Under the pieces are notes generated by a model. That model was not told the DNA's origin. It did not search any database and worked only from the letters and a program-made list of their open reading frames with translations. A stretch of 64,000 bases of DNA from an uncultured SAR116 cluster alpha proteobacterium (GTDB lineage: Bacteria; Pseudomonadota; Alphaproteobacteria; Puniceispirillales; Marisalimonadaceae), in contig CACJOU010000001.1 of NCBI GenBank assembly GCA_902595145.1, positions 62,001 through 126,000 of the forward strand. The letters run 5' to 3'. Shown in pieces: positions 19,867-26,763 of the stretch; the stretch's first letter is position 1, and each line of letters starts with the position of its first letter. Position numbers and translations under genes: made by a program.

Positions 19867-19911
19867 AACATTTTCCTTTAAAAAACTAAAAAATTAAATT
19901 TTACAATCAAT

Positions 19912-20568
19912 TTAATGCTTACTTATATCAGAAATATATTCTTCACTAATATAGCTGTCTAATATAGTTTGTAATAACTTCTCTCTTTTTGAAATAGAAG
20001 TTGTTTCTAACAATAATTGCTTTTCATTGTTTGCTAAAGGACATATCATTGTTATTTGATCAACAAAATTATAATCATTAAATGTATCAATTGCCTCCAT
20101 GTTTGCTTTAATTTTTTTTGATTTAAAATATTTTTTTAGAGTTGTCTTTAGAGTTCTAAAATCTGAGGACTTTGCATTTACATTAAAATCTTTACTAAAA
20201 TTTCTCCAATCAATATTTGCTTCTCTAAAATTGTTATCATTAGTTTTTTCTGAAATTAAACTAAATCTGCTTAAACCTTTAAGAGTAATTAAATATTTAT
20301 TATCATCAGTTTCTTCAAATTTTATAATTTTTCCAGCACATCCAACTCTGTAGAATGAAAATTTATCGTCACTTTCATTTGAATTTTTTGGTTGTATCAT
20401 TCCAATCAGTCTATGTTTATTTGAAATGGCCTGATCTATCATTTTTAAATAACGAGGTTCAAAAATATTTAATGGAAGATAAGTGTCTGGAAACATGACG
20501 ACACCTTTCAACGGAAAAATCGGAATTATATCTGGTAATTTTATTTCTTTTTTAAAATTATCAACCAT
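19912..20568 (-). CDS. LON substrate-binding domain protein
   Basis: This 218-residue protein resembles the N-terminal substrate-binding domain of Lon protease without the AAA and protease parts. The diagnostic start is IPIFPLKGVVMFPDTYLPLN then IFEPRYLKMIDQAI (about 15-50), with VGCAGKIIKFEETDDNKYLI further on. Stand-alone proteins of this type occur throughout Alphaproteobacteria, usually next to a thioredoxin/TPR protein, as here (20584-21486). The 15-nt gap suggests one operon. Its role is not established; protein quality control is a guess from context. Confidence 0.85.
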   Translation of the reverse strand: MVDNFKKEIKLPDIIPIFPLKGVVMFPDTYLPLNIFEPRYLKMIDQAISNKHRLIGMIQPKNSNESDDKFSFYRVGCAGKIIKFEETDDNKYLITLKGLSRFSLISEKTNDNNFREANIDWRNFSKDFNVNAKSSDFRTLKTTLKKYFKSKKIKANMEAIDTFNDYNFVDQITMICPLANNEKQLLLETTSISKREKLLQTILDSYISEEYISDISKH

Positions 20569-20583
20569 TTAAATTTATCCTGA

Positions 20584-21486
20584 TTAAGAAAATAATAAGG
20601 TTGCCAGCTTTTTTCTAGCACTAATTGTCTCTTTTGCTTCTATACCTGCTGATGAAAAGAATTCAAGCAATTGTTTTCTAGCTGCTTGTTCATTCCACTC
20701 TTTATCTATTTTAATAGATTTTAATAGCATTTCAAAAGAATCTTCAATTTGACCTATGCCAAATAAAGCAATTGCCATTTGTAACAGATGATCCAAATTA
20801 TCTGGTTCTTGCTTTAATTTTTTTTCTAAGTCTTCTAAACTTCCTTTTGCTTTAAAAGCTTTTTCAGAAATTTCAAGTAATGAAATTGCTTCTTCAACTG
20901 GCTTAGAATTTTTGATTTCTGGAGCTAAATTATCAATTAATTCTTTTGTTTCGTTAAACTTATCTAAGCCAATCATTGATCGAATAAGATTTCCAAAACC
21001 AATGTGATTTTCTGGATCTATAGCTAAAATCTTTTGAGAAATTTCAAAAGAACTATTCCAATCCCTTATTTCTATAAATTCTTTTGCACTTGAAATCAAA
21101 TCTTCAACTTCTTGTCCAGGACCAGTTAAACTTGCTGCTTTTTTAACAAATTCTATTATTTCACTATTTGATTTGGCTCCTTGAAATCCATCAACAACTT
21201 TACCCTCAAAAAAAGTGTAGATTGTAGGAATAGATTGAATTCTTAATTGTGCGGCAATATTTTGATTTTGATCAATATCAATTTTAGCTAAAATTAATTC
21301 TTGTCCATAATCTTTAACAGCATCTTCTAATAACGGTGTAAGTGTTTTACAAGGTTCACACCATGGAGCCCAAAAATCAACTATGACTGGCTTTGTTTTC
21401 GAAATTTCTACAACCTCATTCATAAATGTTTCTTCACTTACGTTTATGATATTGCTCGTTGTTGAGATTAAATCATTATTTTCCAT
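20584..21486 (-). CDS. cnoX: Thioredoxin-TPR protein, CnoX/YbbN-like
   Basis: This is a 300-residue co-chaperone-like protein. Residues 10-115 form a thioredoxin domain with PVIVDFWAPWCEPCKTL: the active site is C-E-P-C rather than C-G-P-C. The rest is helical with TPR-like repeats (for example LEQPDNLDHLLQMAIALFG-like segments near 225-245), the layout of CnoX/YbbN, which protects substrates from oxidative over-aggregation and hands them to GroEL/ES. It is followed by the LON-domain gene. The two active-site cysteines are retained, unlike E. coli YbbN, so redox activity is possible. Confidence 0.85.
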   Translation of the reverse strand: MENNDLISTTSNIINVSEETFMNEVVEISKTKPVIVDFWAPWCEPCKTLTPLLEDAVKDYGQELILAKIDIDQNQNIAAQLRIQSIPTIYTFFEGKVVDGFQGAKSNSEIIEFVKKAASLTGPGQEVEDLISSAKEFIEIRDWNSSFEISQKILAIDPENHIGFGNLIRSMIGLDKFNETKELIDNLAPEIKNSKPVEEAISLLEISEKAFKAKGSLEDLEKKLKQEPDNLDHLLQMAIALFGIGQIEDSFEMLLKSIKIDKEWNEQAARKQLLEFFSSAGIEAKETISARKKLATLLFS

Positions 21487-21635
21487 TATTTAGACTCCTG
21501 ATTATGATTTGATATGGTTGTCAGTAAATAAAATTTCAACAATTTATTACAAAATACTACGATTGACCAATTACTAAAGTGAATGTATCTAATGAGTAGA
21601 TAATAATGGCACCAAAATGAAAATTAAAATGTAAA

Positions 21636-22586
21636 ATGATAAAAGACTTAAATATTGCTTTAATTGGTTGTGGTAACTGGGGAAAAAATATAGCTAGAAA
21701 TTTATATCAAATGGGGTCTTTAACATGTATATATGACTCAAATATTAAATTATCAGAAAAACTCAGCTATGACTATTCACTACCCACTTTAGAACTAAAT
21801 AAAATTTTTAAAGATCATAATATCAATGCAATTGTCATTGCTTCACCTGCAATAACACATAAAGATATAGCCATCGAAGCTCTTAATAATGATAAAGATG
21901 TATTTATAGAAAAACCATTTTGTTTGTCATTGAACGATGCTCAAAAACTTTCAGAGTTAGCCACAAATAAAAATAGAATATTAATGGTTGGCCATTTACT
22001 AAATTACCATAACGCATTTATAAAAATGAAAGAACTTATCAAAAATGGGAAAATAGGCGTTCCACAGAATATTAGAGCAAATCGCCTTGCTCTAGGAGCT
22101 ATTAGATCAGAAGAATCTGTGATTTATGATTTATCAGCCCACGATATTTCCATGATACTTTCTATTGTAAAAGAATTACCTATTGATGTAAAAGTTCAAT
22201 CAATTCATCATCATGATAACGTTGGACCAGACGCAGTTAGTATAAAATTATCATTTTCAAAAGGTTTAACTGCCCTAATTAATTCAGATTGGATGTCCCC
22301 GTATAAGGAACATAAATTTTCTATAATTGGAACAAAAGGCTCACTGATCTTTGATGATACAAAAACTTGGTCAGAAAAACTACTGTATAATCCATCAATT
22401 GTAACATCTAAAAATTCTATAATTAATTCTCCAATAGAAAAAATTGAAATACAAGAAAACGAGCCACTTAAAAGTGAGTTAAAAGAATTTATAGACTGTA
22501 TATATTCAAGAAAAAGCCCTTTAACAGATCATCAAGAAGCTGTAAAAGTTCAAACTGTTATGGATATGATAGACAAAAAAATTTAA
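21636..22586 (+). CDS. Gfo/Idh/MocA-family oxidoreductase
   Basis: This 316-residue NAD(P)-dependent oxidoreductase has the N-terminal Rossmann motif IALIGCGNWGKNIARNL. The family pattern DVFIEKPFCLSLNDAQKL (about 90-107) contains the catalytic Lys, and VGHLLNYHNAF follows. Its immediate partner, 17 nt downstream, is a DegT-type sugar aminotransferase. This pairing is typical of oxidation then amination of UDP-sugars at C3 (WlbA/WlbE type). I infer a surface-glycan amino-sugar pathway; the actual substrate is unknown, and the acetyl- and glycosyltransferases are not in the window. Confidence 0.85.
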   Translation: MIKDLNIALIGCGNWGKNIARNLYQMGSLTCIYDSNIKLSEKLSYDYSLPTLELNKIFKDHNINAIVIASPAITHKDIAIEALNNDKDVFIEKPFCLSLNDAQKLSELATNKNRILMVGHLLNYHNAFIKMKELIKNGKIGVPQNIRANRLALGAIRSEESVIYDLSAHDISMILSIVKELPIDVKVQSIHHHDNVGPDAVSIKLSFSKGLTALINSDWMSPYKEHKFSIIGTKGSLIFDDTKTWSEKLLYNPSIVTSKNSIINSPIEKIEIQENEPLKSELKEFIDCIYSRKSPLTDHQEAVKVQTVMDMIDKKI

Positions 22587-22603
22587 GGAAATAAGATAGA
22601 CTC

Positions 22604-23740
22604 ATGATACCATTTATTGATCTGAATGCTCAACAAAAGTTAATTCGAAATAAAATAAATAAGCGTATTAATCAAGTTCTTGATCATGGACAATATATTT
22701 TAGGTCCTGAGGTAAAGGAACTGGAAGATAAACTTAGTTCATTTACAGGCTCTAAGTATGTTTTATGTTGCTCTAGTGGAACTGATGCATTGTTATTATC
22801 TTTGCTTGGCTTAAAAATTAAACCTGGTGAGGGTGTAATTGTACCCGCTTTTACTTTTGCTTCGTCTGCCGAGGTGATGCCTTTACTTGGTGCCATTCCA
22901 ATTTTCACTGATGTTAAGCGTGATACTTTCAATATAGATCCAACTAAACTCTATGACACTCTGAATACTGCCAAGGATTTAGGAATTAATGTAAAAGGTA
23001 TAATGCCTGTTGGTTTGTTTGGGCAAGCAGCAGAGATGGATTTAATAAATGATTTTGCAAAAAATAATAATTTATGGGTACTTGATGATGCTGCTCAATC
23101 TTTTGGAGGAATATATAAAGATAAAGTTGTTGGTAATTTATCTGAAGTAGCTGCAACGTCTTTCTTCCCAGCAAAGCCATTAGGTTGTTATGGTGATGGA
23201 GGGGCAGTTTTTACAAATGATAGAGAAATTTATGAAATAGCAAACTCTTCTCATATACACGGGATGGGAAAAAAAAGGTATGAATACGACAGAATAGGCA
23301 TGAATGCTCGCATGTCTACAATTCAAGCTGCCATTTTGTTAGAAAAGCTTAAAATATTTCCAGAAGAGTTAAAAAAAAGGCAGGTAGTGGCGGAAAACTA
23401 TAATAAAAACTTAAACTCTCTAAATCTAGGCATTGAGTTACCAAAAATTAAGAAAAATTTAAAAAGTAGTTGGGCTCAATATACTATCTTACTTCCAAAA
23501 AACATTAATAGAGATAAACTTCAAGAATATTTAAAATCAAAAAATATACCCACTGCTGTTTACTATCCAATACCACTTAATGAACACTTACCTTATAATA
23601 AATATCCAGTATCAAAAGGTGGTTTAGATGTGACATATTATTTATCTAAAAATGTTCTATCTCTACCCATGCACCCTTACTTAAAAGAAGATGAGATCAT
23701 TTATATATCTAAGAACATAAATAATTTTATAAAAAAATAA
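22604..23740 (+). CDS. DegT/DnrJ/EryC1-family aminotransferase
   Basis: This 378-residue PLP enzyme transfers an amino group to a keto-sugar nucleotide. It starts IPFIDLNAQQKLIRNKINKR (family N-terminus), shows CSSGTDALLLSLLGL and VLDDAAQSFGG (about 160-170), and has the PLP lysine in TSFFPAKPLGCYGDGGA (about 187). The sequence is close to the WlbE/WbpE branch by eye, fitting the oxidoreductase directly upstream. It ends 70 nt before tRNA-Gly, just outside the tRNA-bounded islet, so it belongs to the host backbone. Confidence 0.88.
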   Translation: MIPFIDLNAQQKLIRNKINKRINQVLDHGQYILGPEVKELEDKLSSFTGSKYVLCCSSGTDALLLSLLGLKIKPGEGVIVPAFTFASSAEVMPLLGAIPIFTDVKRDTFNIDPTKLYDTLNTAKDLGINVKGIMPVGLFGQAAEMDLINDFAKNNNLWVLDDAAQSFGGIYKDKVVGNLSEVAATSFFPAKPLGCYGDGGAVFTNDREIYEIANSSHIHGMGKKRYEYDRIGMNARMSTIQAAILLEKLKIFPEELKKRQVVAENYNKNLNSLNLGIELPKIKKNLKSSWAQYTILLPKNINRDKLQEYLKSKNIPTAVYYPIPLNEHLPYNKYPVSKGGLDVTYYLSKNVLSLPMHPYLKEDEIIYISKNINNFIKK

Positions 23741-23769
23741 CAAGATAAATCATTTTTTTTTGTTTTTCC

Positions 23770-23797
23770 TTGATACTATAAATTAGAGTGTTATATT
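23770..23797 (+). promoter_or_regulatory. Probable sigma-70 promoter of tRNA-Gly
   Basis: A -35-like TTGATA (23770-23775) and a -10-like TATATT (23792-23797) are separated by 16 nt and lie just upstream of the intact tRNA-Gly gene, which starts at 23811. No comparable pair precedes the second tRNA copy at 26671. Confidence 0.55.
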
Positions 23798-23810
23798 TCA
23801 ACAAAATTAA

Positions 23811-23885
23811 GCGGGCGTAGCTCAGTGGTAGAGCATCTCGTTGCCAACGAGAATGTCGAGAGTTCGAATCTCTTCGCCCGCTCCA
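23811..23885 (+). tRNA. tRNA-Gly(GCC)
   Basis: A full cloverleaf is visible: acceptor GCGGGCG pairs with CGCCCGC, the D arm is GCTC/GAGC, the anticodon stem TCTCG/CGAGA holds the loop TTGCCAA (anticodon GCC), the T arm is GAGAG/CTCTT with TTCGAAT, then discriminator T and an encoded CCA. It marks the left end of a 2.8 kb islet, because its last 69-70 bases recur at 26677. Confidence 0.97.
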
Positions 23886-23886
23886 A
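23817..23886 (+). repeat. Left copy of 70-bp tRNA direct repeat (attL-like)
   Basis: These 70 bases, from the last acceptor base through the encoded CCA and one following A, are identical to 26677-26746. Direct duplication of a tRNA 3' portion at both ends of a segment is the usual footprint of site-specific integration by a tyrosine recombinase. The repeat is unusually long because it covers almost the whole tRNA. Confidence 0.85.
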
Positions 23887-23952
23887 TCGCCTCCGGCAGG
23901 ATGATCAGTTTTCCTTAAATATTCAACCTTTTAGAAGTGTTAACTTTTGATG

Positions 23953-23976
23953 GGTAGACAAAAGGATAGGCAAAAG
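23953..23976 (+). repeat. Tandem 12-nt motif, possible integrase arm site (left)
   Basis: GGTAGACAAAAG (23953-23964) is followed at once by GATAGGCAAAAG (23965-23976), 10 of 12 identical. They begin 67 nt inside the intact tRNA. The first unit recurs exactly near the other end of the islet. Short direct repeats at this distance from an attachment core are where arm-type integrase sites are expected; that role is inferred. Confidence 0.5.
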
Positions 23977-24002
23977 ATGAAAGTTATTTATTGAAGATCA
24001 TT

Positions 24003-24551
24003 CTAATTAATTAATCCCATTACCTCAAAAGTCTTTTGAACATAGTCAACTAATTCAGCTTTCTTCTCAATTATTTCAATGTCATAGTTTGTTTTTTCTG
24101 TAAATTCAAAAAATCGTTTTTCATCATCTTTATCAAATTTGAATTTAATTTTTTTAGCAATTTCTCTAATTCTTCTATTAACTAAACTATCTATTCTTTC
24201 AAAATCACTCTTATCTAAACTCTCTTCATTTTTAAAATTTTTAATAGCATCAAATAATCTTTCTTCTTTAGCAATTTCGTAATTTTTAATAGATCTATAG
24301 CCATTTATTTTATTTCCAAAATTATTATTTCTATCATAATTATCGTCTGACGAATTGTTGTTATTGTCATATGAATATGATTGTTCACTAGAGTTGTTTT
24401 GAACAGATGGTGTTTCTGCAGTTTTACTAGTAAGTGCATTATCTTTGCTTGAGTTAGTAATATTTTCTATGCTTTTACTTGCTGAAGCCTCTGTTTTAAC
24501 TCCTACACTTTTGTCACCTGATTTATCTGCTTTACTTATTGAATAAGATTT
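24003..24551 (-). pseudogene. Start-less Ser/Asn-rich ORF in the islet
   Basis: An open frame of 182 codons runs from just after a TGA (24552-24554) to a TAG at 24003 and contains no ATG, GTG or TTG near its beginning. Its first half is low-complexity and rich in Ser, Asn, Asp and Lys (for example SYSYDNNNNSSDDNYDRNNN). The second half is charged and probably helical (EEERLFDAIKNFKNEESL-like, then DFERIDSLVNRRIREIAKK). A short ATG frame (MKILFNK, from 24555) runs into it one base out of phase, so a single frameshift could have removed the original start. I do not recognise a family. It is either a broken gene or one using a non-standard start. Confidence 0.45.
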
Positions 24552-24695
24552 TCATTGTTTTCTGTGTTTCAAATCATGAATTGAGTATTGAATGTATATA
24601 ATAAATTGGGTAAAAATTGAAAGAAATAAAATCGTTTATTTGCATTCACACTAATGTTTTTGCATATTTGATCTGCATACTAACAGGTGACATAC

Positions 24696-25040
24696 ATGGT
24701 AAAACCAATAACCAAAGAGACTTTATTCATGAATTGTATGGAGCTAGATTTTGCAACAAAGGTTGAATTAGAGCACTGGATGGCAACTTTTGAAGAAAAA
24801 GTATGGACAGAAGATATAATGAAAGAACTATCTAAAGCAGGATTAGTAAGAAGAACTGTTGCTCAAGTCTTTAACAAACAAAATCATAGATTAACGAGTA
24901 CATTTGAATATGAAGATGAGAATGCTTACAAGGCTTGTCAAAAGATAATTGAAGAAAAAGTTATGCCTAAAGCACTAGCAAGTTATACCATAAAGTCTAG
25001 GAATAATAGGGGGGTAATTTTTTATGATTATAGAAGTTGA
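24696..25040 (+). CDS. Islet protein A, 114-residue paralogue 1
   Basis: This is a soluble 114-residue protein of unrecognised family. It is two-thirds identical (76 of 114 positions by eye) and gap-free against the next gene. I use the ATG at 24696, preceded by AGGTGA, because it gives the same length and the same N-terminus MVKPITKETLFMN as the paralogue; a GTG at 24687 would overlap the ribosome-binding site. The conserved core includes MELDF, ELEHW, NKxNHRLT, FEYE and IIEEKV, and both end RNNRG....DYRS. Alternating helix and strand suggests a small alpha/beta fold. No function can be assigned. Confidence 0.75.
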   Translation: MVKPITKETLFMNCMELDFATKVELEHWMATFEEKVWTEDIMKELSKAGLVRRTVAQVFNKQNHRLTSTFEYEDENAYKACQKIIEEKVMPKALASYTIKSRNNRGVIFYDYRS

Positions 25041-25128
25041 TTTGGATCCTTATATCTAATTCTTAATGATAATTGTTCTTGATATAGCTACCCAGTTTTT
25101 TTAAATAAAAACTCAAAAGGTGAGATAA

Positions 25129-25473
25129 ATGGTAAAACCTATAACTAAAGAAACTCTATTTATGAATGTTATGGAGTTAGATTTTCCTTCAAAGATTGAA
25201 TTAGAGCATTGGCTTGAAACCTTTCAAGATAGAATATGGACTGATGATTTAATGGCAGAGCTTTCTGAAGCTGGGTTGATTAGAGTAACAGTCTCCCAAG
25301 TTTGGAACAAAGAAAATCACAGGCTCACAAGGGTTTTTGAATATGAGTCTGAGAAAGCATATAGAGACTGTCAAAGAATAATTGAAGAGAAAGTAGTTCC
25401 AAAAGTAGGAAAAAATTATAACACTAAATATAGGAACAATAGAGGAATTGTTCTTCATGATTATAGAAGTTGA
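25129..25473 (+). CDS. Islet protein B, 114-residue paralogue 2
   Basis: This is the second member of the tandem pair, 88 nt downstream of the first and of identical length. It starts at an ATG preceded by AGGTGA with the same spacing as its partner, so the duplication included the translation signals. Differences are mostly conservative (E/D, K/R, I/V), with variable spots after IIEEKV and in the penultimate strand. This pattern suggests both copies have been kept under selection. Its position in the tRNA-bounded islet marks it as accessory. Its function is unknown. Confidence 0.78.
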   Translation: MVKPITKETLFMNVMELDFPSKIELEHWLETFQDRIWTDDLMAELSEAGLIRVTVSQVWNKENHRLTRVFEYESEKAYRDCQRIIEEKVVPKVGKNYNTKYRNNRGIVLHDYRS

Positions 25474-25627
25474 TTTATAAGTTCTAAATCTATTTTTAAA
25501 AATATACATGAATTGTCAGTCTACCAAATTTTAAATAACTTCTAAAATTATCAACACAGCAAACCTTAATTTTTTTGATAATATTTAGTGATATTGAATA
25601 TTATTTAAAAAAGATTAAATAATTACT

Positions 25628-25744
25628 ATGTCAACAATACAAAAAATCATAGTTATACCAATATTGAGATCTCAAGTTAGACTTTATGTTTTTTTTGGTA
25701 TTCTTTTTGGTTTTTATCAATTTATTTCATGGATAAAAAATTAG
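25628..25744 (+). CDS. Putative 38-residue membrane peptide
   Basis: This short ORF encodes 38 residues. The N-terminal half has a few basic residues (QKIIVIPILRSQVR) and the second half is strongly hydrophobic and aromatic (LYVFFGILFGFYQFISW), consistent with one membrane helix. No good ribosome-binding site is visible. It ends 9 nt before the next small ORF, and the spacing supports, but does not prove, a two-gene unit. It may be a small membrane protein or a chance ORF. Confidence 0.4.
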   Translation: MSTIQKIIVIPILRSQVRLYVFFGILFGFYQFISWIKN

Positions 25745-25753
25745 GAGTTTAAA

Positions 25754-25906
25754 ATGTTTGGATTAGGAATAATAAAGGGCACTATTATAGGTATGGGCGT
25801 AGGAGTAATGGCTGGTCAAGCTCTAAAAGAAGTTTGCAAAATGAAAAAAAAGAAAGATCAAATTAGTAAAACTGAAAGTGATATTGTTGATCCAGAAAAT
25901 AGTTAA
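25754..25906 (+). CDS. Putative 50-residue glycine-rich membrane-anchored peptide
   Basis: This 50-residue ORF has GGAG about 7 nt before its ATG, the best start signal of the small islet ORFs. Residues 3-24 are a glycine-rich hydrophobic helix (GLGIIKGTIIGMGVGVMAG) with GxxxG-like spacing. It is followed by a lysine cluster (KMKKKKDQ) and an acidic end. The layout is that of a single-pass protein with a cytoplasmic tail. It is 17 nt upstream of the DUF4174-like gene and possibly co-expressed. Its function is unknown. Confidence 0.5.
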   Translation: MFGLGIIKGTIIGMGVGVMAGQALKEVCKMKKKKDQISKTESDIVDPENS

Positions 25907-25922
25907 TACAAATTAATGAATA

Positions 25923-26468
25923 ATGGATTTAACGAAATACAAATGGAAATGTAGAATACTTTTGTTATGTACGACTTGCTACAGAGATATTAATTACAGA
26001 AAATCTAAAGAACTTTATCAAAAACATATAAAAGAATTTCATAAAAGGTATGTCAAATTAATGTCTTTCAGAAAAAAGGGTACTAAGTTTTCTATCAAAC
26101 TAATAGGTTACGATGGTACTTTAAAGAAGGAATATTCAACTTTAGAAACTCATAAAATTTTTGATCTTATAGATTCTATGCCAATGAGTAAGCAAGACTA
26201 TCAGGGAAAGTTAAAGCCTCTTAATCTGTCTCTATATTCAGATTACAAGCCCGAGACAACTATAAAAGGACTCGGATTTAAGAATAAAGAAAAAGCTACC
26301 TATACAATAGATGCAATAAAAGCTAGAGACAAAAAATATCAGGTTAATGTTGTATCCACCATGTTAGGTAGAGCAAAAAAACATCCAAACAAAACTGCTG
26401 ATATGGATGAAGCAATATTAGTTTTTGAGAAATGGATGCTGAATTACAAAAAAACTAAAGCAAATTAG
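25923..26468 (+). CDS. DUF4174-like protein with extra C-terminal domain
   Basis: This is a 181-residue protein. Residues 5-103 resemble DUF4174: an opening YKWKCRILLL, then IKLIGYDGTLKKEYSTLE and KIFDLIDSMPMSKQDY. The ending matches the family's characteristic DxMPMR-type signature, here with Ser for Arg. DUF4174 proteins are usually secreted, but no signal peptide precedes this copy. Residues about 115-181 (GLGFKNKEKATYTIDAIKAR, then TMLGRAKKHPNKTADMDEA) are a separate basic helical segment I cannot assign. The ATG at 25923 lacks a clear ribosome-binding site. It is the largest intact gene in the islet. Confidence 0.7.
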   Translation: MDLTKYKWKCRILLLCTTCYRDINYRKSKELYQKHIKEFHKRYVKLMSFRKKGTKFSIKLIGYDGTLKKEYSTLETHKIFDLIDSMPMSKQDYQGKLKPLNLSLYSDYKPETTIKGLGFKNKEKATYTIDAIKARDKKYQVNVVSTMLGRAKKHPNKTADMDEAILVFEKWMLNYKKTKAN

Positions 26469-26676
26469 TTACTTGTACAACTAACGCTGCAACATAAAAC
26501 GAAATCTAAATTACGTGCCTATGCATACACCCCCCGGGTAGACCTTGCATGGGCATTTCTTATCATTAATTATAAAAGGCAGAATACAAAAAGGTAGACA
26601 AAAGATGAGCATCTTTACTCCTTTTTCATTATATTCTATCTTAGTAATTGCAGTTGAATACAACGGAATAATGGCA
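26469..26676. other. Right-end non-coding part of the islet
   Basis: These 208 bases have no ORF. They contain a locally GC-rich stretch (CACCCCCCGGGTAGACC near 26528-26544) flanked by an imperfect inverted repeat (26515-26526 with 26545-26556). GGTAGAC occurs at 26537 and GGTAGACAAAAG at 26593-26604. The two GGTAGAC elements mirror the pair at the left end, and a role in recombination is inferred. Confidence 0.45.
26593..26604 (+). repeat. Right copy of GGTAGACAAAAG motif
   Basis: This is an exact 12-nt match to 23953-23964, 72 nt before the right tRNA repeat. The match continues as AAAGATGA, which also follows the second left unit. It is a possible arm-type integrase site. Confidence 0.5.
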
Positions 26677-26745
26677 GTAGCTCAGTGGTAGAGCATCTCG
26701 TTGCCAACGAGAATGTCGAGAGTTCGAATCTCTTCGCCCGCTCCA
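26671..26745 (+). pseudogene. tRNA-Gly remnant with broken acceptor stem (attR-like)
   Basis: Bases 26677-26746 equal those of the intact tRNA-Gly(GCC), but the 5' acceptor strand reads ATGGCAG instead of GCGGGCG, leaving only about four of seven pairs with CGCCCGC (one of them G-T). No promoter-like pair is visible upstream. It most likely marks the right junction of the islet and is not a working tRNA gene. Confidence 0.85.
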
Positions 26746-26763
26746 AAAATACCATCAATGTTA

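Larger units (their letters stand above)
23886..26676. mobile_element. tRNA-Gly-bounded genomic islet without integrase
   Basis: This is 2.8 kb between the two tRNA-Gly copies. It holds two 114-residue paralogues, two tiny ORFs, a DUF4174-like protein and a leftward ORF lacking a start. GGTAGAC-type motifs lie near both ends, at similar distances from the tRNA copies. No recombinase, replication or phage structural gene can be read. I infer a remnant, or a non-autonomous element moved by an integrase supplied elsewhere. It interrupts otherwise conserved metabolic genes. Confidence 0.7.

Noticed and set aside
23950..23994. 14-codon ORF starting at the GGTAGAC repeat
   Set aside because: Too short, no ribosome-binding site, and the sequence is better explained as repeated motif DNA.
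26515..26556. Terminator at the right end of the islet
   Set aside because: The inverted repeat is imperfect, the loop is long and no T-run follows.
26671..26745. Second functional tRNA-Gly gene
   Set aside because: The acceptor stem cannot pair properly and no promoter is visible; it is treated as an attachment-site remnant.
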